Below, piece by piece: positions 8,908 through 16,584 of a stretch of DNA of 64,000 nt (its first letter is position 1; the number at the start of each line of letters is the position of its first letter). Origin of the DNA: Methanomassiliicoccaceae archaeon (lineage in GTDB: Archaea; Thermoplasmatota; Thermoplasmata; Methanomassiliicoccales; Methanomethylophilaceae); contig PWHV01000035.1 of the NCBI GenBank assembly GCA_003555025.1, forward strand, positions 59,556 to 123,555, in the 5' to 3' direction. The position numbers and the translations under genes are program-made. Under the pieces are notes generated by a model. It was not told where the DNA came from. It did no database searches and saw only the letters and a program-made list of their open reading frames with translations.

Positions 8908-9486
8908 ATGGCCAAGATACCTATCGAGGACGATTTCCGAAGGACCGTCCTCGAAGCCCTGGGCAAGGAAGGCAAGTCCATCAGCTCCCTCTCCAAGGAG
9001 CTGGAGAGGCAGGGCCACCGTTATCACCGTCTGATCATCACCGGATACCTGCGAGCCCTGGCGGACATGCAACTGGTGAAAGAGAAGGACGTCCCTCCCT
9101 CCAAGGTCTACGTCCCCCTGGCGAAGCACGATGACAGCATCTATACGAGGGCGAGAGAGGCGGCGGAGGAGACCGCTGATGACCCGGACCTACGCACCCT
9201 GCAGGCCCTGCATTCGATACTGAGGAGACCGGTCTACGAATCGGAGCTTCGCGAGGCAGAAGTGGGTATCATCAAAGGGGTGGCATTGAGCGAGGAGGGC
9301 ATGGCGGAGCTGCGGGCGGCGCTCCCCAAAAGGCTCAAGTCCCGCTTCGGCGCCAAAGAGCCCGCCTATCTGCCTGAGGCGTCCCCTTCTGCCGAGGACC
9401 TTGCCCGCACCCTCGAAGCGTTGGCGTCATCGGTCACCCTTTGCCGCCACCTCGTCCTCGACAGCAGGCAGAGCAAGCTTATCTGA
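8908..9486 (+). CDS. Predicted winged-helix DNA-binding protein
   Basis: A 192-aa soluble protein with an N-terminal winged-helix-like domain. Residues about 10-75 contain RRTVLEALGKEGKSISSLSKEL, then a recognition-helix-like RYHRLIITGYLRALADMQL and a wing ending KVYVPL. The remaining 110 residues are helical and not recognised. No metal-binding Cys cluster is visible. The ATG at 8908 is about 26-30 bases from a TATA-like TTTATTATC, so the message is probably leaderless. The operator-like repeats in its promoter match those before nrdD, which suggests but does not prove that it controls both. It could also be a general archaeal transcription accessory factor. Confidence 0.6.
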   Translation: MAKIPIEDDFRRTVLEALGKEGKSISSLSKELERQGHRYHRLIITGYLRALADMQLVKEKDVPPSKVYVPLAKHDDSIYTRAREAAEETADDPDLRTLQALHSILRRPVYESELREAEVGIIKGVALSEEGMAELRAALPKRLKSRFGAKEPAYLPEASPSAEDLARTLEALASSVTLCRHLVLDSRQSKLI

Positions 9487-9525
9487 ACCGACAATATATT
9501 TATCGTAAGATGGGATACGAGGGGT

Positions 9526-10500
9526 ATGGACGTCGACGGAATCGTGGATAAGGTGAGGAACTTCCCGGGCATCACCCGCAAGCGCCCCATCGAGGAGGTG
9601 GTGGGATACCTTCCGACCGCTGATTTCCAAGATGTCCTGGCCTCCGCGGGCGAGGATGCCGCGGTCATAAGGCACGGCGAGGAGTGCCTGCTCTTCGCCG
9701 CCGACGGCATAATGGAGTCGTTGATGAAGACCAACCCCTTCTACGCGGGGTACTTCTCGGTCCTCGTCAACGTCAACGACATAGCCGCCATGGGCGGCAG
9801 GCCGCTGGCGATGGTGGACATCGTGTCGATAAAGGACAACCGCATCTGCATACAGGTCCTCAAGGGCATGGAGACGGCGGTGCGCAAGTTCAACGTCCCC
9901 ATGGTAGGAGGGCACACCCACCCTGACTGCGATTACAACGCCGTCGATGTGTCGATAATCGGTACCGCCCCTTGCGACGAGGTCATATTCAGCCATACTG
10001 CCAATGAGGGCGATGACGTCGTCTTCGCCATGGACCTCAACGGCTTCTACCCCCCCGACCTGCCGTTAGCATGGGACAGCACCTCTGACAAGAGCGACGA
10101 GTACGTGCGGGACCAGATAACCCTCATGCGGCGTATCGGAGCGGAGGGGCTGGTCAGCGCCGCCAAGGACATGAGCAATCCTGGTTGCCTCGGAACTCTA
10201 GGCATGCTGCTGGAGACCAGCGGCAAGGGGGCCCGTGTCGACCTCGGCAAGATACCGGTGCCCGAGGGTGTGGATTTCGACCAATGGGCGGTCTCGTACC
10301 AGGGATGCGGTTTCTCCATCACCTGTCCGCCGGAGAACTCGCAGCGCCTCATAGACATGTTCGCCGAGGTGGGCATGGACGGCGCGGTGGTGGGATCGGT
10401 GCGCAAAGGAAGGGTGTACTCCATACATCATGGCGGCGAGGAGAGGACGCTGTACGATTTCTCCAAGGACAAGATAACCGGATGCATAAGGAAGGGGTGA
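9526..10500 (+). CDS. Methanogenesis marker protein 2 (AIR synthase/PurM-fold ATP-binding protein)
   Basis: A 324-aa protein of the PurM/ThiL/SelD structural class. Visible motifs are the N-terminal nucleotide-binding GEDAAVI, FAADGIMESL, the metal/phosphate loop LVNVNDIAAMGGRPLAM, and MVGGHTHPD, which is characteristic of methanogenesis marker protein 2. The C-terminal AIRS_C-like half contains AKDMSNPGCLGTLGML. Family members are found almost only in methanogens; their substrate is not established, though the fold predicts an ATP-dependent ligase or kinase. A TATA box ATATATTTATC at about 9494-9504 and GAGGGG just before the ATG support this start. It converges on the SRP RNA gene with no spacer. 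Confidence 0.8.
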   Translation: MDVDGIVDKVRNFPGITRKRPIEEVVGYLPTADFQDVLASAGEDAAVIRHGEECLLFAADGIMESLMKTNPFYAGYFSVLVNVNDIAAMGGRPLAMVDIVSIKDNRICIQVLKGMETAVRKFNVPMVGGHTHPDCDYNAVDVSIIGTAPCDEVIFSHTANEGDDVVFAMDLNGFYPPDLPLAWDSTSDKSDEYVRDQITLMRRIGAEGLVSAAKDMSNPGCLGTLGMLLETSGKGARVDLGKIPVPEGVDFDQWAVSYQGCGFSITCPPENSQRLIDMFAEVGMDGAVVGSVRKGRVYSIHHGGEERTLYDFSKDKITGCIRKG

Positions 10501-10814
10501 GTGCTAGGCCACGGAGGTTGCCGCGCTCTCGCCCGAAGGTTGACCGTATCGCTTCTCAGCCCCGCTACCCATCGAGCGTCGGTAGTTCGCGGTGAGGCTG
10601 CTCCCGTCAGGGCCTCGCCCGGTCTCCGCGATCATAGTGGCGGTAGCGACCCTCCGGTCGAACCTGGCCACTGCCTCCGGCCCCGTTGGACAGGACCTCA
10701 TCGTCGCAATACTGGGCCTCCGAGGTCGAGCTACGTCGTCCTCCGCTGTCACCTCCGCATATCGACGGTTTCGGTATACAAGGATACGCCGAGCATCCCG
10801 GTCTAGCCTAGCAC
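10501..10814 (-). ncRNA. ffs: Signal recognition particle 7S RNA
   Basis: The minus strand of this 314-base gap folds as an archaeal SRP RNA. The 5' end GTGCTAGGC (10814-10806) pairs perfectly with the 3' end GCCTAGCAC (10509-10501), the closed helix 1 of archaeal 7S RNA. The SRP54-binding helix 8 is visible as GGCCCTGACGGGAGCAGCC at about 10614-10596. The helix 6/Alu-side segments CTACCGACGCTCGATGGGTAG follow. Length is normal for the family. A TATA-like ACTAAATAG at about 10834-10842 lies about 24 bases before the predicted 5' end. No protein frame in this interval is believable. Confidence 0.9.
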
Positions 10815-10850
10815 TCTTAGCTAAGTTACGGACCTATTTAGTCGTTTCCT

Positions 10851-11477
10851 TCACTGGCCAGGGGGGACGGGGCCGCCGCGGTCCAAAGAGCAGACCCATT
10901 CGTAGTAGTTCTGGTTGACGATCCGCGCCAGCTCGATATAGGTGTGCAGCGGCCCCTTCATCATACGGTTGGGGCGCATGGATATGGTCAGATGGCCTAT
11001 CACGCAGCGCTTGGAGCGGTCGGATATGGCGTTGTCGTGGACGGCGAGGTTCCGCACGGTGATGATGTCGTGCCACTGCCTGTTCCTATCCTCGCCCATG
11101 AGGCCGGCGTCGCGGCTGGCGTCCATTATTCCCCGAAGGTGCTGCGAATCCTTGAAGATGCATCGGGAACGGCAGACCTTCTTGGAGGAGTGCTCGATGG
11201 CACTGAGCGTCTCGATGAAGAGCATCTTGCCCAGGTAGACCGCGCGGTCAGCCATCTCCTCTCCCATCTTCTCCTCGTCGATGCCGGCATCGAAACGGTC
11301 GCTGCTCCACAGCCGCTGATAGAGGTGCAGCATCTCCCTGGTGATCATCGCCTTGTTGTGTACCATGGTGAAGGCCATGGCCTCGACGCTCTTGTCCTTC
11401 TCGTCGGACCGCAGTATATCCAGGAATAGCCTCGATTCCTCGATGAGTAGTTCGGCCCTCTCCACCAGGTCGTGCAC
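10851..11477 (-). CDS. Uncharacterised helical protein with a HEPN-like RX4H motif
   Basis: A 208-aa soluble, mainly helical protein that I do not recognise as a named family. Its most notable segment is TVRNLAVHDNAI (about residues 140-152), an R-x4-H arrangement like the catalytic motif of HEPN-domain RNases and their non-catalytic relatives. The N-terminal 60 residues are helical and acidic. GTG at 11477 is the first start in frame; a TTTAAA at about 11498-11504 on the minus strand would give a nearly leaderless transcript. It is transcribed away from the CoA ligase gene at 11575. The HEPN reading is tentative since one short motif is the only support. Confidence 0.55.
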   Translation of the reverse strand: MHDLVERAELLIEESRLFLDILRSDEKDKSVEAMAFTMVHNKAMITREMLHLYQRLWSSDRFDAGIDEEKMGEEMADRAVYLGKMLFIETLSAIEHSSKKVCRSRCIFKDSQHLRGIMDASRDAGLMGEDRNRQWHDIITVRNLAVHDNAISDRSKRCVIGHLTISMRPNRMMKGPLHTYIELARIVNQNYYEWVCSLDRGGPVPPGQ

Positions 11478-11574
11478 GGCCGTCCATCGGACGGCTGGTT
11501 TAAACCTGTTGCCCCGCGGTCCAATCTTAAATAAGGGTGACTAGATTACCTTGGCCATCCGGAGGTGAAGCAGG

Positions 11575-12873
11575 ATGTATTGGAACGCCCGCATGGAATG
11601 CATGCCCCCCGAAGAGTTGAAGAATCTCCAGTACCGGGAGCTGAAGTCCCTGGTCTACAAGCTTTACAGCTTCAACAACTTCTACCGCGACCGTATGGAC
11701 GAGCACGGTGTGCATCCCGACGACATACAGAGTCTGGAGGACATACGAAAGCTGCCCTTCATGTACAAGCAGGACCTGAGGGACCACTACCCATGCCAGA
11801 TGTTCACCTCCCCTCGCGAGGAGGTGGTGCGCTACCACGTGTCCTCGGGCACCACTGGCAAGCCCACCCTGGTGGGATACACCGAGCACGACATCGAGTT
11901 CTGGACCGACAGCCTCGCCCGCGCGCTCACATCGATCGGCATCGGCAGAGGTGACGTGGTCCAGGTGTCCTACGGCTACGGGCTATTCACCGGCGGGCTG
12001 GGACTCCACTACGGGGCGGAGAGGGTGGGTGCCACCGTCCTGCCGGCAAGCGTCGGCAACACCGAGCGCCAGCTGGAGCTGATGATGGACCTTGACGTGA
12101 CCGCCATCGCCTGCACCCCGTCGTACATGATACACATGGGCGAGGTCGCCAAACGCCTGGGCATCGACTTCATCCGCGACACCAAGCTGCGCAAGGCGAT
12201 ACTGGGCGCTGAGCCCTGGTCGGAGGGCATGCGTCGGCACATCCAGGAGGGCCTGGGGATCGAAGCCTACGACATCTACGGAACCTCCGAGATATCCGGT
12301 CCGATGTTCACCGAGTGCGAGGAGCGCAACGGCATCCACATCTGGGGGGATGTGGCCTTGGTCGAGATAATCGACCCCGAGACTGAAGAGCCCCTGCCTC
12401 CAGGGGAAGTGGGTGAGCTGGTCATAACCGTGATCAAGAAGGAGGCAATGCCCATGGTCCGCTACCGCATCCGCGACCTCACCTACATGGAGGACGATGT
12501 CTGCCCCTGCGGCCGCACCTCGGTCCGCATGGGACGGATAAGCGGCCGCAGCGACGACATGCTCATCATCCGCGGCATCAACGTCTTCCCGTCGCAGGTG
12601 GAGCACACCCTGATGAACATCCCCGAGGTGGGGGAGCAGTTCATGATCATCCTCGACCGCAAAGGGGCGCTTGACAACATGACGGTGCAGGCGGAGCTCA
12701 GGCCGGAGCACTTCAGCGACAAGATGTCCGACATGATGGCGATAAAGAAGAGGATAGACAACGACATGCGCAAATACCTCAACATCTCGGTGAACGTGGA
12801 GCTCATGGACCCTGGCTCCCTGCCCCGCTTCGAGGGCAAGGCGAAGAGGGTCGTGGACAGGAGGGAGTTCTGA
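11575..12873 (+). CDS. paaK: Phenylacetate-CoA ligase-type AMP-forming acyl-CoA synthetase (copy 1)
   Basis: A 432-aa adenylate-forming enzyme of the PaaK family, about the usual length (430-440). It should activate an aryl- or arylacetic acid with ATP and CoA. Motifs: the phosphate loop YHVSSGTTGKPT, the A5-like DIYGTSEISGP, MVRYRIRDL, CPCGRT with SGRSDDMLIIRGINVFPSQVE, and the catalytic Lys region FEGKAKRVVDRR near the end. GGAGGTGA at 11562-11569 lies 5 bases before the ATG and a TATA-like CTTAAATAAG at about 11526-11535. Its stop codon overlaps the ATG of an ACT protein. In archaea such pairs often work with indolepyruvate/arylpyruvate oxidoreductases, but none is encoded here. Confidence 0.9.
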   Translation: MYWNARMECMPPEELKNLQYRELKSLVYKLYSFNNFYRDRMDEHGVHPDDIQSLEDIRKLPFMYKQDLRDHYPCQMFTSPREEVVRYHVSSGTTGKPTLVGYTEHDIEFWTDSLARALTSIGIGRGDVVQVSYGYGLFTGGLGLHYGAERVGATVLPASVGNTERQLELMMDLDVTAIACTPSYMIHMGEVAKRLGIDFIRDTKLRKAILGAEPWSEGMRRHIQEGLGIEAYDIYGTSEISGPMFTECEERNGIHIWGDVALVEIIDPETEEPLPPGEVGELVITVIKKEAMPMVRYRIRDLTYMEDDVCPCGRTSVRMGRISGRSDDMLIIRGINVFPSQVEHTLMNIPEVGEQFMIILDRKGALDNMTVQAELRPEHFSDKMSDMMAIKKRIDNDMRKYLNISVNVELMDPGSLPRFEGKAKRVVDRREF

Positions 12874-13301
12874 TGCCCAAGAGGCACGTTATAAAACAGA
12901 TATCGGTCTTCGTGAACAACGAGCCGGGAAGGCTGGCCAAGATAGCCAGGATGCTCAGTGAGGAAGATGTAGACATAAGGGCGTTCAATATCGCCGAGGC
13001 CAGCGGCTTCGGCGTGTTCCGCGCCATCGTCCGCGACCCTGACCGTGCATTCGAACGCCTCAAGGACCGCGGCGTCATCGTCAAGGAGACCGAGGTCATC
13101 GCCATTCCTATGCAGGACCGTCCCGGGGGCCTGTTCGAGGCCGCCGCCGTCCTCGGCGAGGAGGGCATCAACATCGAGTACGGCTACGCCTACTCCGGCA
13201 AGGAGGGCGCCATCTTCTTCATACGCGTGGACGACACCGAGGCGGCCATCAGCGCCCTGCTCGACCGCGGCCTGGAGCTGATGAAGGAAGGGGACCTCTA
13301 G
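12873..13301 (+). CDS. Tandem ACT-domain amino-acid-binding protein (copy 1)
   Basis: A 142-aa protein made of two ACT domains. The first (residues 5-70) has ISVFVNNEPGRLAKIARMLSE, the second (75-140) has IPMQDRPGGLFEAAAVLGEEGINIEYGYAY. ACT domains bind amino acids; here the protein most likely senses an aromatic or branched amino acid and regulates the PaaK-type ligase. The start codon shares a base with the ligase stop, so translation is coupled. The second ligase in this window (14630-15934) is followed by a similar double-ACT protein, which supports a functional pair. The ligand is unknown. Confidence 0.88.
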   Translation: MPKRHVIKQISVFVNNEPGRLAKIARMLSEEDVDIRAFNIAEASGFGVFRAIVRDPDRAFERLKDRGVIVKETEVIAIPMQDRPGGLFEAAAVLGEEGINIEYGYAYSGKEGAIFFIRVDDTEAAISALLDRGLELMKEGDL

Positions 13302-13310
13302 AGGATTTCA

Positions 13311-14267
13311 ATGCCCAGCGTCAATGTGGCCTGCCTAGGCCGGCCAGGGTACGCCTCCGCCATCGCCAAGAAAGGGAGCGAATCGGACATCGCCTTCTAC
13401 GACCTCAAGCGGGGCGGAACCATGCTCACGCTGATAGAGCCCCTCCGCTACCCGGAGAGGCTGGCCCCCTTGTTCTACGCCTGCTCCATGTCGAACTTCG
13501 CCCTTCTTGCTGTGGAAGAGCTGGACCACCGTCTAGGCGAGGCCCTGGTGATGCTGGACCGTCTGGGCGTTGAGCGCGGCATCATCGTGCCGCTGAACCA
13601 CATCCAAGAAGAGCAGGTGAGGCCGCTCCTACAGGGGACGGTGTGCGAGTCATACCGTTTCTTCGAGGACGACCCCGCCCTCATAAGGGAGGAGCTTCTG
13701 CAAGAGGCGTCGACGAAGCCGTCGGAGGGTGCGGACTGCGGCAGTGTCACCGTGGACGAATGCTTTAACGTCAAAGGCGTGGGCACCGTCGTGCTGGGGG
13801 AGGTGATGAGCGGAAGCGTCAGGAAGCACTCCAAGCTAACCGTCCACCCGCTGAGGGAGGTGGTCGTAGTGAGGTCTATACAGATGCACGACGATGACTG
13901 CGAAGCCGCCCACGAAGGCGACCGCGTCGGACTGGCACTGCGGGGCGTCGACAGCGGCCGCTTGACACGAGGGATGGTGCTCAGCGACGATCCGCGGATG
14001 ATGCTCAGCCAGGAGCTCGTGGCGGAGCTGGAGAAGAGCAGGTTCTGGAGAACGCCGATAAATGAGGGGGCGGTCCTGCATCTCGGGCATTGGATGCAGT
14101 CGGTACCCTTCCGCGTGATCTCGGCCGAGGGGGAGGAGGAATCCCCACTGCTCACCTTGCGGGCCGACGAGAGCGTGACCCATCCGCCCGGCGACCGCGC
14201 GGCCGTCATGCACCTGGAGGGAGGAAAGCTGCGGGTGGTCGGCAGACTCCGACTGCCCTCCCGCTGA
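13311..14267 (+). CDS. EF-Tu/SelB-like protein with a degenerate GTPase domain
   Basis: A 318-aa protein laid out like the first parts of a translational GTPase. Residues 1-125 follow the G-domain pattern but the P-loop is replaced by LGRPGYASAIAKKG, with no GxxxxGK[ST], and the NKxD position reads PLNHI. Residues 140-230 form an EF-Tu domain-2-like barrel (VTVDECFNVKGVGTVVLGEVMSG, then GDRVGLALRGVD and RLTRGMVL). A domain-3-like barrel follows. It cannot hydrolyse GTP by the normal mechanism and may be a regulatory or tRNA/ribosome-binding derivative of SelB. It lies 10 bases after the ACT gene and probably shares the paaK transcript; the reason for that link is not clear. Confidence 0.7.
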   Translation: MPSVNVACLGRPGYASAIAKKGSESDIAFYDLKRGGTMLTLIEPLRYPERLAPLFYACSMSNFALLAVEELDHRLGEALVMLDRLGVERGIIVPLNHIQEEQVRPLLQGTVCESYRFFEDDPALIREELLQEASTKPSEGADCGSVTVDECFNVKGVGTVVLGEVMSGSVRKHSKLTVHPLREVVVVRSIQMHDDDCEAAHEGDRVGLALRGVDSGRLTRGMVLSDDPRMMLSQELVAELEKSRFWRTPINEGAVLHLGHWMQSVPFRVISAEGEEESPLLTLRADESVTHPPGDRAAVMHLEGGKLRVVGRLRLPSR

Positions 14268-14629
14268 CGGTCCGAGCGCATCATCGGGTGAGCATTGAAC
14301 TCCCGAGGGCGGCCGGCCTTCCGCAGCAAAGTTGATGGCAATTACCCCTCGACGCCAAGCATGAAGGGCGATAAAGAGACGCCCCGCCGCCATGCGACGC
14401 ACATAGGTCATAATGCGCAGCTCATCTCCAAGAGGTCGGCGATGCCCCTGTGTATGCCGATTAAGCAATGAACGATACCGGCTTGGCCAATAGAGCGCAT
14501 CGGATCAGGGATTCATGAGGTCTCCAGATTAGATGCACTAACGGTCTGGGCAATATCATAAAATAGGTCGATATCTTTCCATGAGCCGCCCGTGACAGTT
14601 TTTGGCATGGTCTACGGCGAGGTCATCCG
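14268..14629. other. Intergenic region before the second CoA ligase
   Basis: A 362-base gap. The end nearest the ligase holds a TATA-like ATCATAAAATAGG at about 14555-14567, giving a leader of roughly 40-50 bases. A 36-codon open frame at 14361-14471 has no visible similarity or ribosome binding site. No tRNA, repeat or structured RNA is apparent. Confidence 0.5.
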
Positions 14630-15934
14630 ATGCATTGCTGGAACAGTAAGATAGAGACGCTTGACAGGGGAGGGATCGAGAGGATGCAGCTGAGCTCCCT
14701 CAAGGGGCTCGTCTCCCGTCTTTACGAATGCTCCCCCCTCTATCATGCCCGTATGAGGGAGGCAGGGGTTATGCCGGCGGACATAGCATCGCTTGAGGAT
14801 GTCGTCCGCTTGCCGGCCATGACCAAGGAGGACCTGCGCGACAACTACCCCGACCAGCTGTTCACTGCCCCTCCGAAGGACATACTGCGCTACCATGTTT
14901 CATCGGGCACGACCGGGAAGCCGACGGTGGTCGGGTACACCCGCAAAGACATCGAGAACTGGTCGGAGTCCCTGGCTCGGAGCTTCGCCTCTTTCGGCCT
15001 CGGCGACCGCGACGTCATACAGGTGAGCAACGGCTACGGCCTTTTCTCCGGGGGGCTGGGGATGCATTATGGCGCGGAGAAGTTGGGTGCGGCGGTGGTC
15101 CCCGCAAGCACCGGCGGGACGAAGAAACAAATCGAGCTGATAAAGGACCTCCGGGTGACCTCCATCGCCTGCACTCCGTCCTATCTGGTGCACATGAACG
15201 AGACCGCGGAGGACCTGGGCGTGGACCTGGGGAGCGACACGATGCTGAATTCGGCGATACTGGGGGCGGAGCCATGGTCGGAGAACATGCGCCGCCACAT
15301 CGAGGGCCGCATGGGGATAAGGGCGCAGAACTGCTACGGCGCCTCCGAGCTCTCCGGTCCGCTGTTCACCGAGTGCGACCAGCAGGATGGCATCCACATC
15401 TGGGGCGACCTATGCCTGGTGGAGGTCGTGGACCCCGAGACCGGTGAGCATGTCGGCGAGGGCGAACGGGGCGAGCTGGTATTCACCATGTTGCAGCGCG
15501 AGGCGTTGCCCATGATACGCTACCGCATCGGGGACCTCAGCGAAATAGAGTGGGAGAGATGCGCCTGCGGACGCACCCATCCCCGACTGCAGCGCGTCAC
15601 CGGCCGCGTAGACGACATGATAATCATCCGCGGAATCAACGTGTTCCCCTCGCAGGTGGAGCATGTGCTGGGCAGCATCGACGAGGTGACGCAGCAATAC
15701 CTGATAACGGTGGAGTCCCAGGGCGTCCTGGACCGGATGACGGTGCAGGTGGAGCTGGATGCGGTGGCCTTCACTGATGACATCCTTGCCCTGCGCGGCA
15801 TCACCGCCAAGGTGTCCAAGGCGCTGCAGGAGCTTCTCAATGTGAGGGTGGAGGTGCAGCTGATGGAGCCTGGGTCCCTGCCCCGCTTCGAGGGCAAGGC
15901 GAAGAGGGTCATCGACAAGAGGGTGGTCATGTGA
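14630..15934 (+). CDS. paaK: Phenylacetate-CoA ligase-type AMP-forming acyl-CoA synthetase (copy 2)
   Basis: A 434-aa paralogue of the ligase at 11575-12873, collinear along its whole length and sharing most motifs: YHVSSGTTGKPT, SNGYGLFSGGLG, NCYGASELSGPLF, MIRYRIGDL, CACGRTHP, TGRVDDMIIIRGINVFPSQVE and FEGKAKRVIDKR. It should form an aryl-CoA from a carboxylic acid, ATP and CoA. The N-terminal region and the pocket-side segments differ from copy 1, so the substrate may differ. The ATG at 14630 follows GCGAGGTC. The stop TGA overlaps the GTG start of the following ACT protein. The duplicated ligase-ACT arrangement suggests two related acids are handled. Confidence 0.9.
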   Translation: MHCWNSKIETLDRGGIERMQLSSLKGLVSRLYECSPLYHARMREAGVMPADIASLEDVVRLPAMTKEDLRDNYPDQLFTAPPKDILRYHVSSGTTGKPTVVGYTRKDIENWSESLARSFASFGLGDRDVIQVSNGYGLFSGGLGMHYGAEKLGAAVVPASTGGTKKQIELIKDLRVTSIACTPSYLVHMNETAEDLGVDLGSDTMLNSAILGAEPWSENMRRHIEGRMGIRAQNCYGASELSGPLFTECDQQDGIHIWGDLCLVEVVDPETGEHVGEGERGELVFTMLQREALPMIRYRIGDLSEIEWERCACGRTHPRLQRVTGRVDDMIIIRGINVFPSQVEHVLGSIDEVTQQYLITVESQGVLDRMTVQVELDAVAFTDDILALRGITAKVSKALQELLNVRVEVQLMEPGSLPRFEGKAKRVIDKRVVM

Positions 15935-16353
15935 GCGTCCTCCGGCAAGTATCCGTGATGGTGGAGAACAGGACCGGCAAACTGGCGGACATCACCGGCA
16001 CGGTGGGCGATGCGGGGGCAAACATACTGGGCTTCAGCATCGCCGAGGGGGAGAACTTCGGCATCATCAGGCTCATGGTGGACCGCCCCGAGCAGGCCCA
16101 CGAGGCCTTGAAAAACAAGGGCCACACCGTATCGTACACCGAAGTGCTGGCGATCAGGATGGAGGACCGCCCCGGCGGCCTGCACGAGGCGGCCAGCTCC
16201 TGCGGCCGCCTGGGCATCAACATCGTCTATGCGTACGCGTTCCGCAACCCCGGACACGCGGTGTTGGTGATGAAGGTGGACAACGCCGCCGAAGCGCTTC
16301 GCTCCCTGAGGGCGGCGGGCATCGAGCCTTTGGACCATTCATCCCTCGTTTAG
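15931..16353 (+). CDS. Tandem ACT-domain amino-acid-binding protein (copy 2)
   Basis: A 140-aa protein with two ACT domains, homologous to the one at 12873-13301. First domain: VSVMVENRTGKLADITGTVGDAG; second: IRMEDRPGGLHEAASSCGRLGINI. GTG at 15931 overlaps the ligase stop in a GTGA arrangement, so the two proteins are made together. It probably senses an amino acid related to the ligase substrate. It lies about 100 bases upstream of a symporter operon that has its own TATA box, so it is probably the last gene of its transcript. Confidence 0.87.
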   Translation: MSVLRQVSVMVENRTGKLADITGTVGDAGANILGFSIAEGENFGIIRLMVDRPEQAHEALKNKGHTVSYTEVLAIRMEDRPGGLHEAASSCGRLGINIVYAYAFRNPGHAVLVMKVDNAAEALRSLRAAGIEPLDHSSLV

Positions 16354-16455
16354 AACGACTATCGCCGTCAAACGATAAATACTAAAATAGCATACTACCT
16401 CTGCACCGTGACATTACTTATCACGGCGGTGGAACGTCTCAGGGGGATACTGGGG

Positions 16456-16584
16456 ATGCTCGGCATAGAAGACCCATGGATATGGTCAGCCTATCTGTTC
16501 TCGTTCGGACTGGCCCTTTTCTGCGTGGTTTACGGATGGTTGAGATTCAACGAGGAGGAGGAGGAGGACGAGCTCGATGGTTGA
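16456..16584 (+). CDS. Symporter small accessory protein (42 aa)
   Basis: A short gene directly before and overlapping the symporter by 8 bases. The 42-aa product begins MLGIEDPWIW, continues with one hydrophobic helix (SAYLFSFGLALFCVVYGW) and ends with an acidic tail, EEEEEDELDG. This pattern, MxGIxDPWxW plus one membrane helix, is that of the small accessory subunits found with sodium:solute symporters in archaea and bacteria. TGGGG immediately precedes the ATG. A GTG at 16408 could extend it by 16 residues, but the family normally starts at this Met. A TATA-like AAATACTAAAATAG at about 16376-16390 probably drives both genes. Confidence 0.75.
   Translation: MLGIEDPWIWSAYLFSFGLALFCVVYGWLRFNEEEEEDELDG

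Noticed and set aside
10501..10806. Open frames of about 80-100 codons in the gap after marker protein 2
   Set aside because: The interval folds as SRP 7S RNA on the minus strand with matched ends and a normal length; the frames have no ribosome sites or recognisable products.
14361..14471. A 36-codon open frame in the gap before the second CoA ligase
   Set aside because: No ribosome binding site, no membrane segment or motif, and not adjacent to a gene start; chance is likely in GC-rich DNA.
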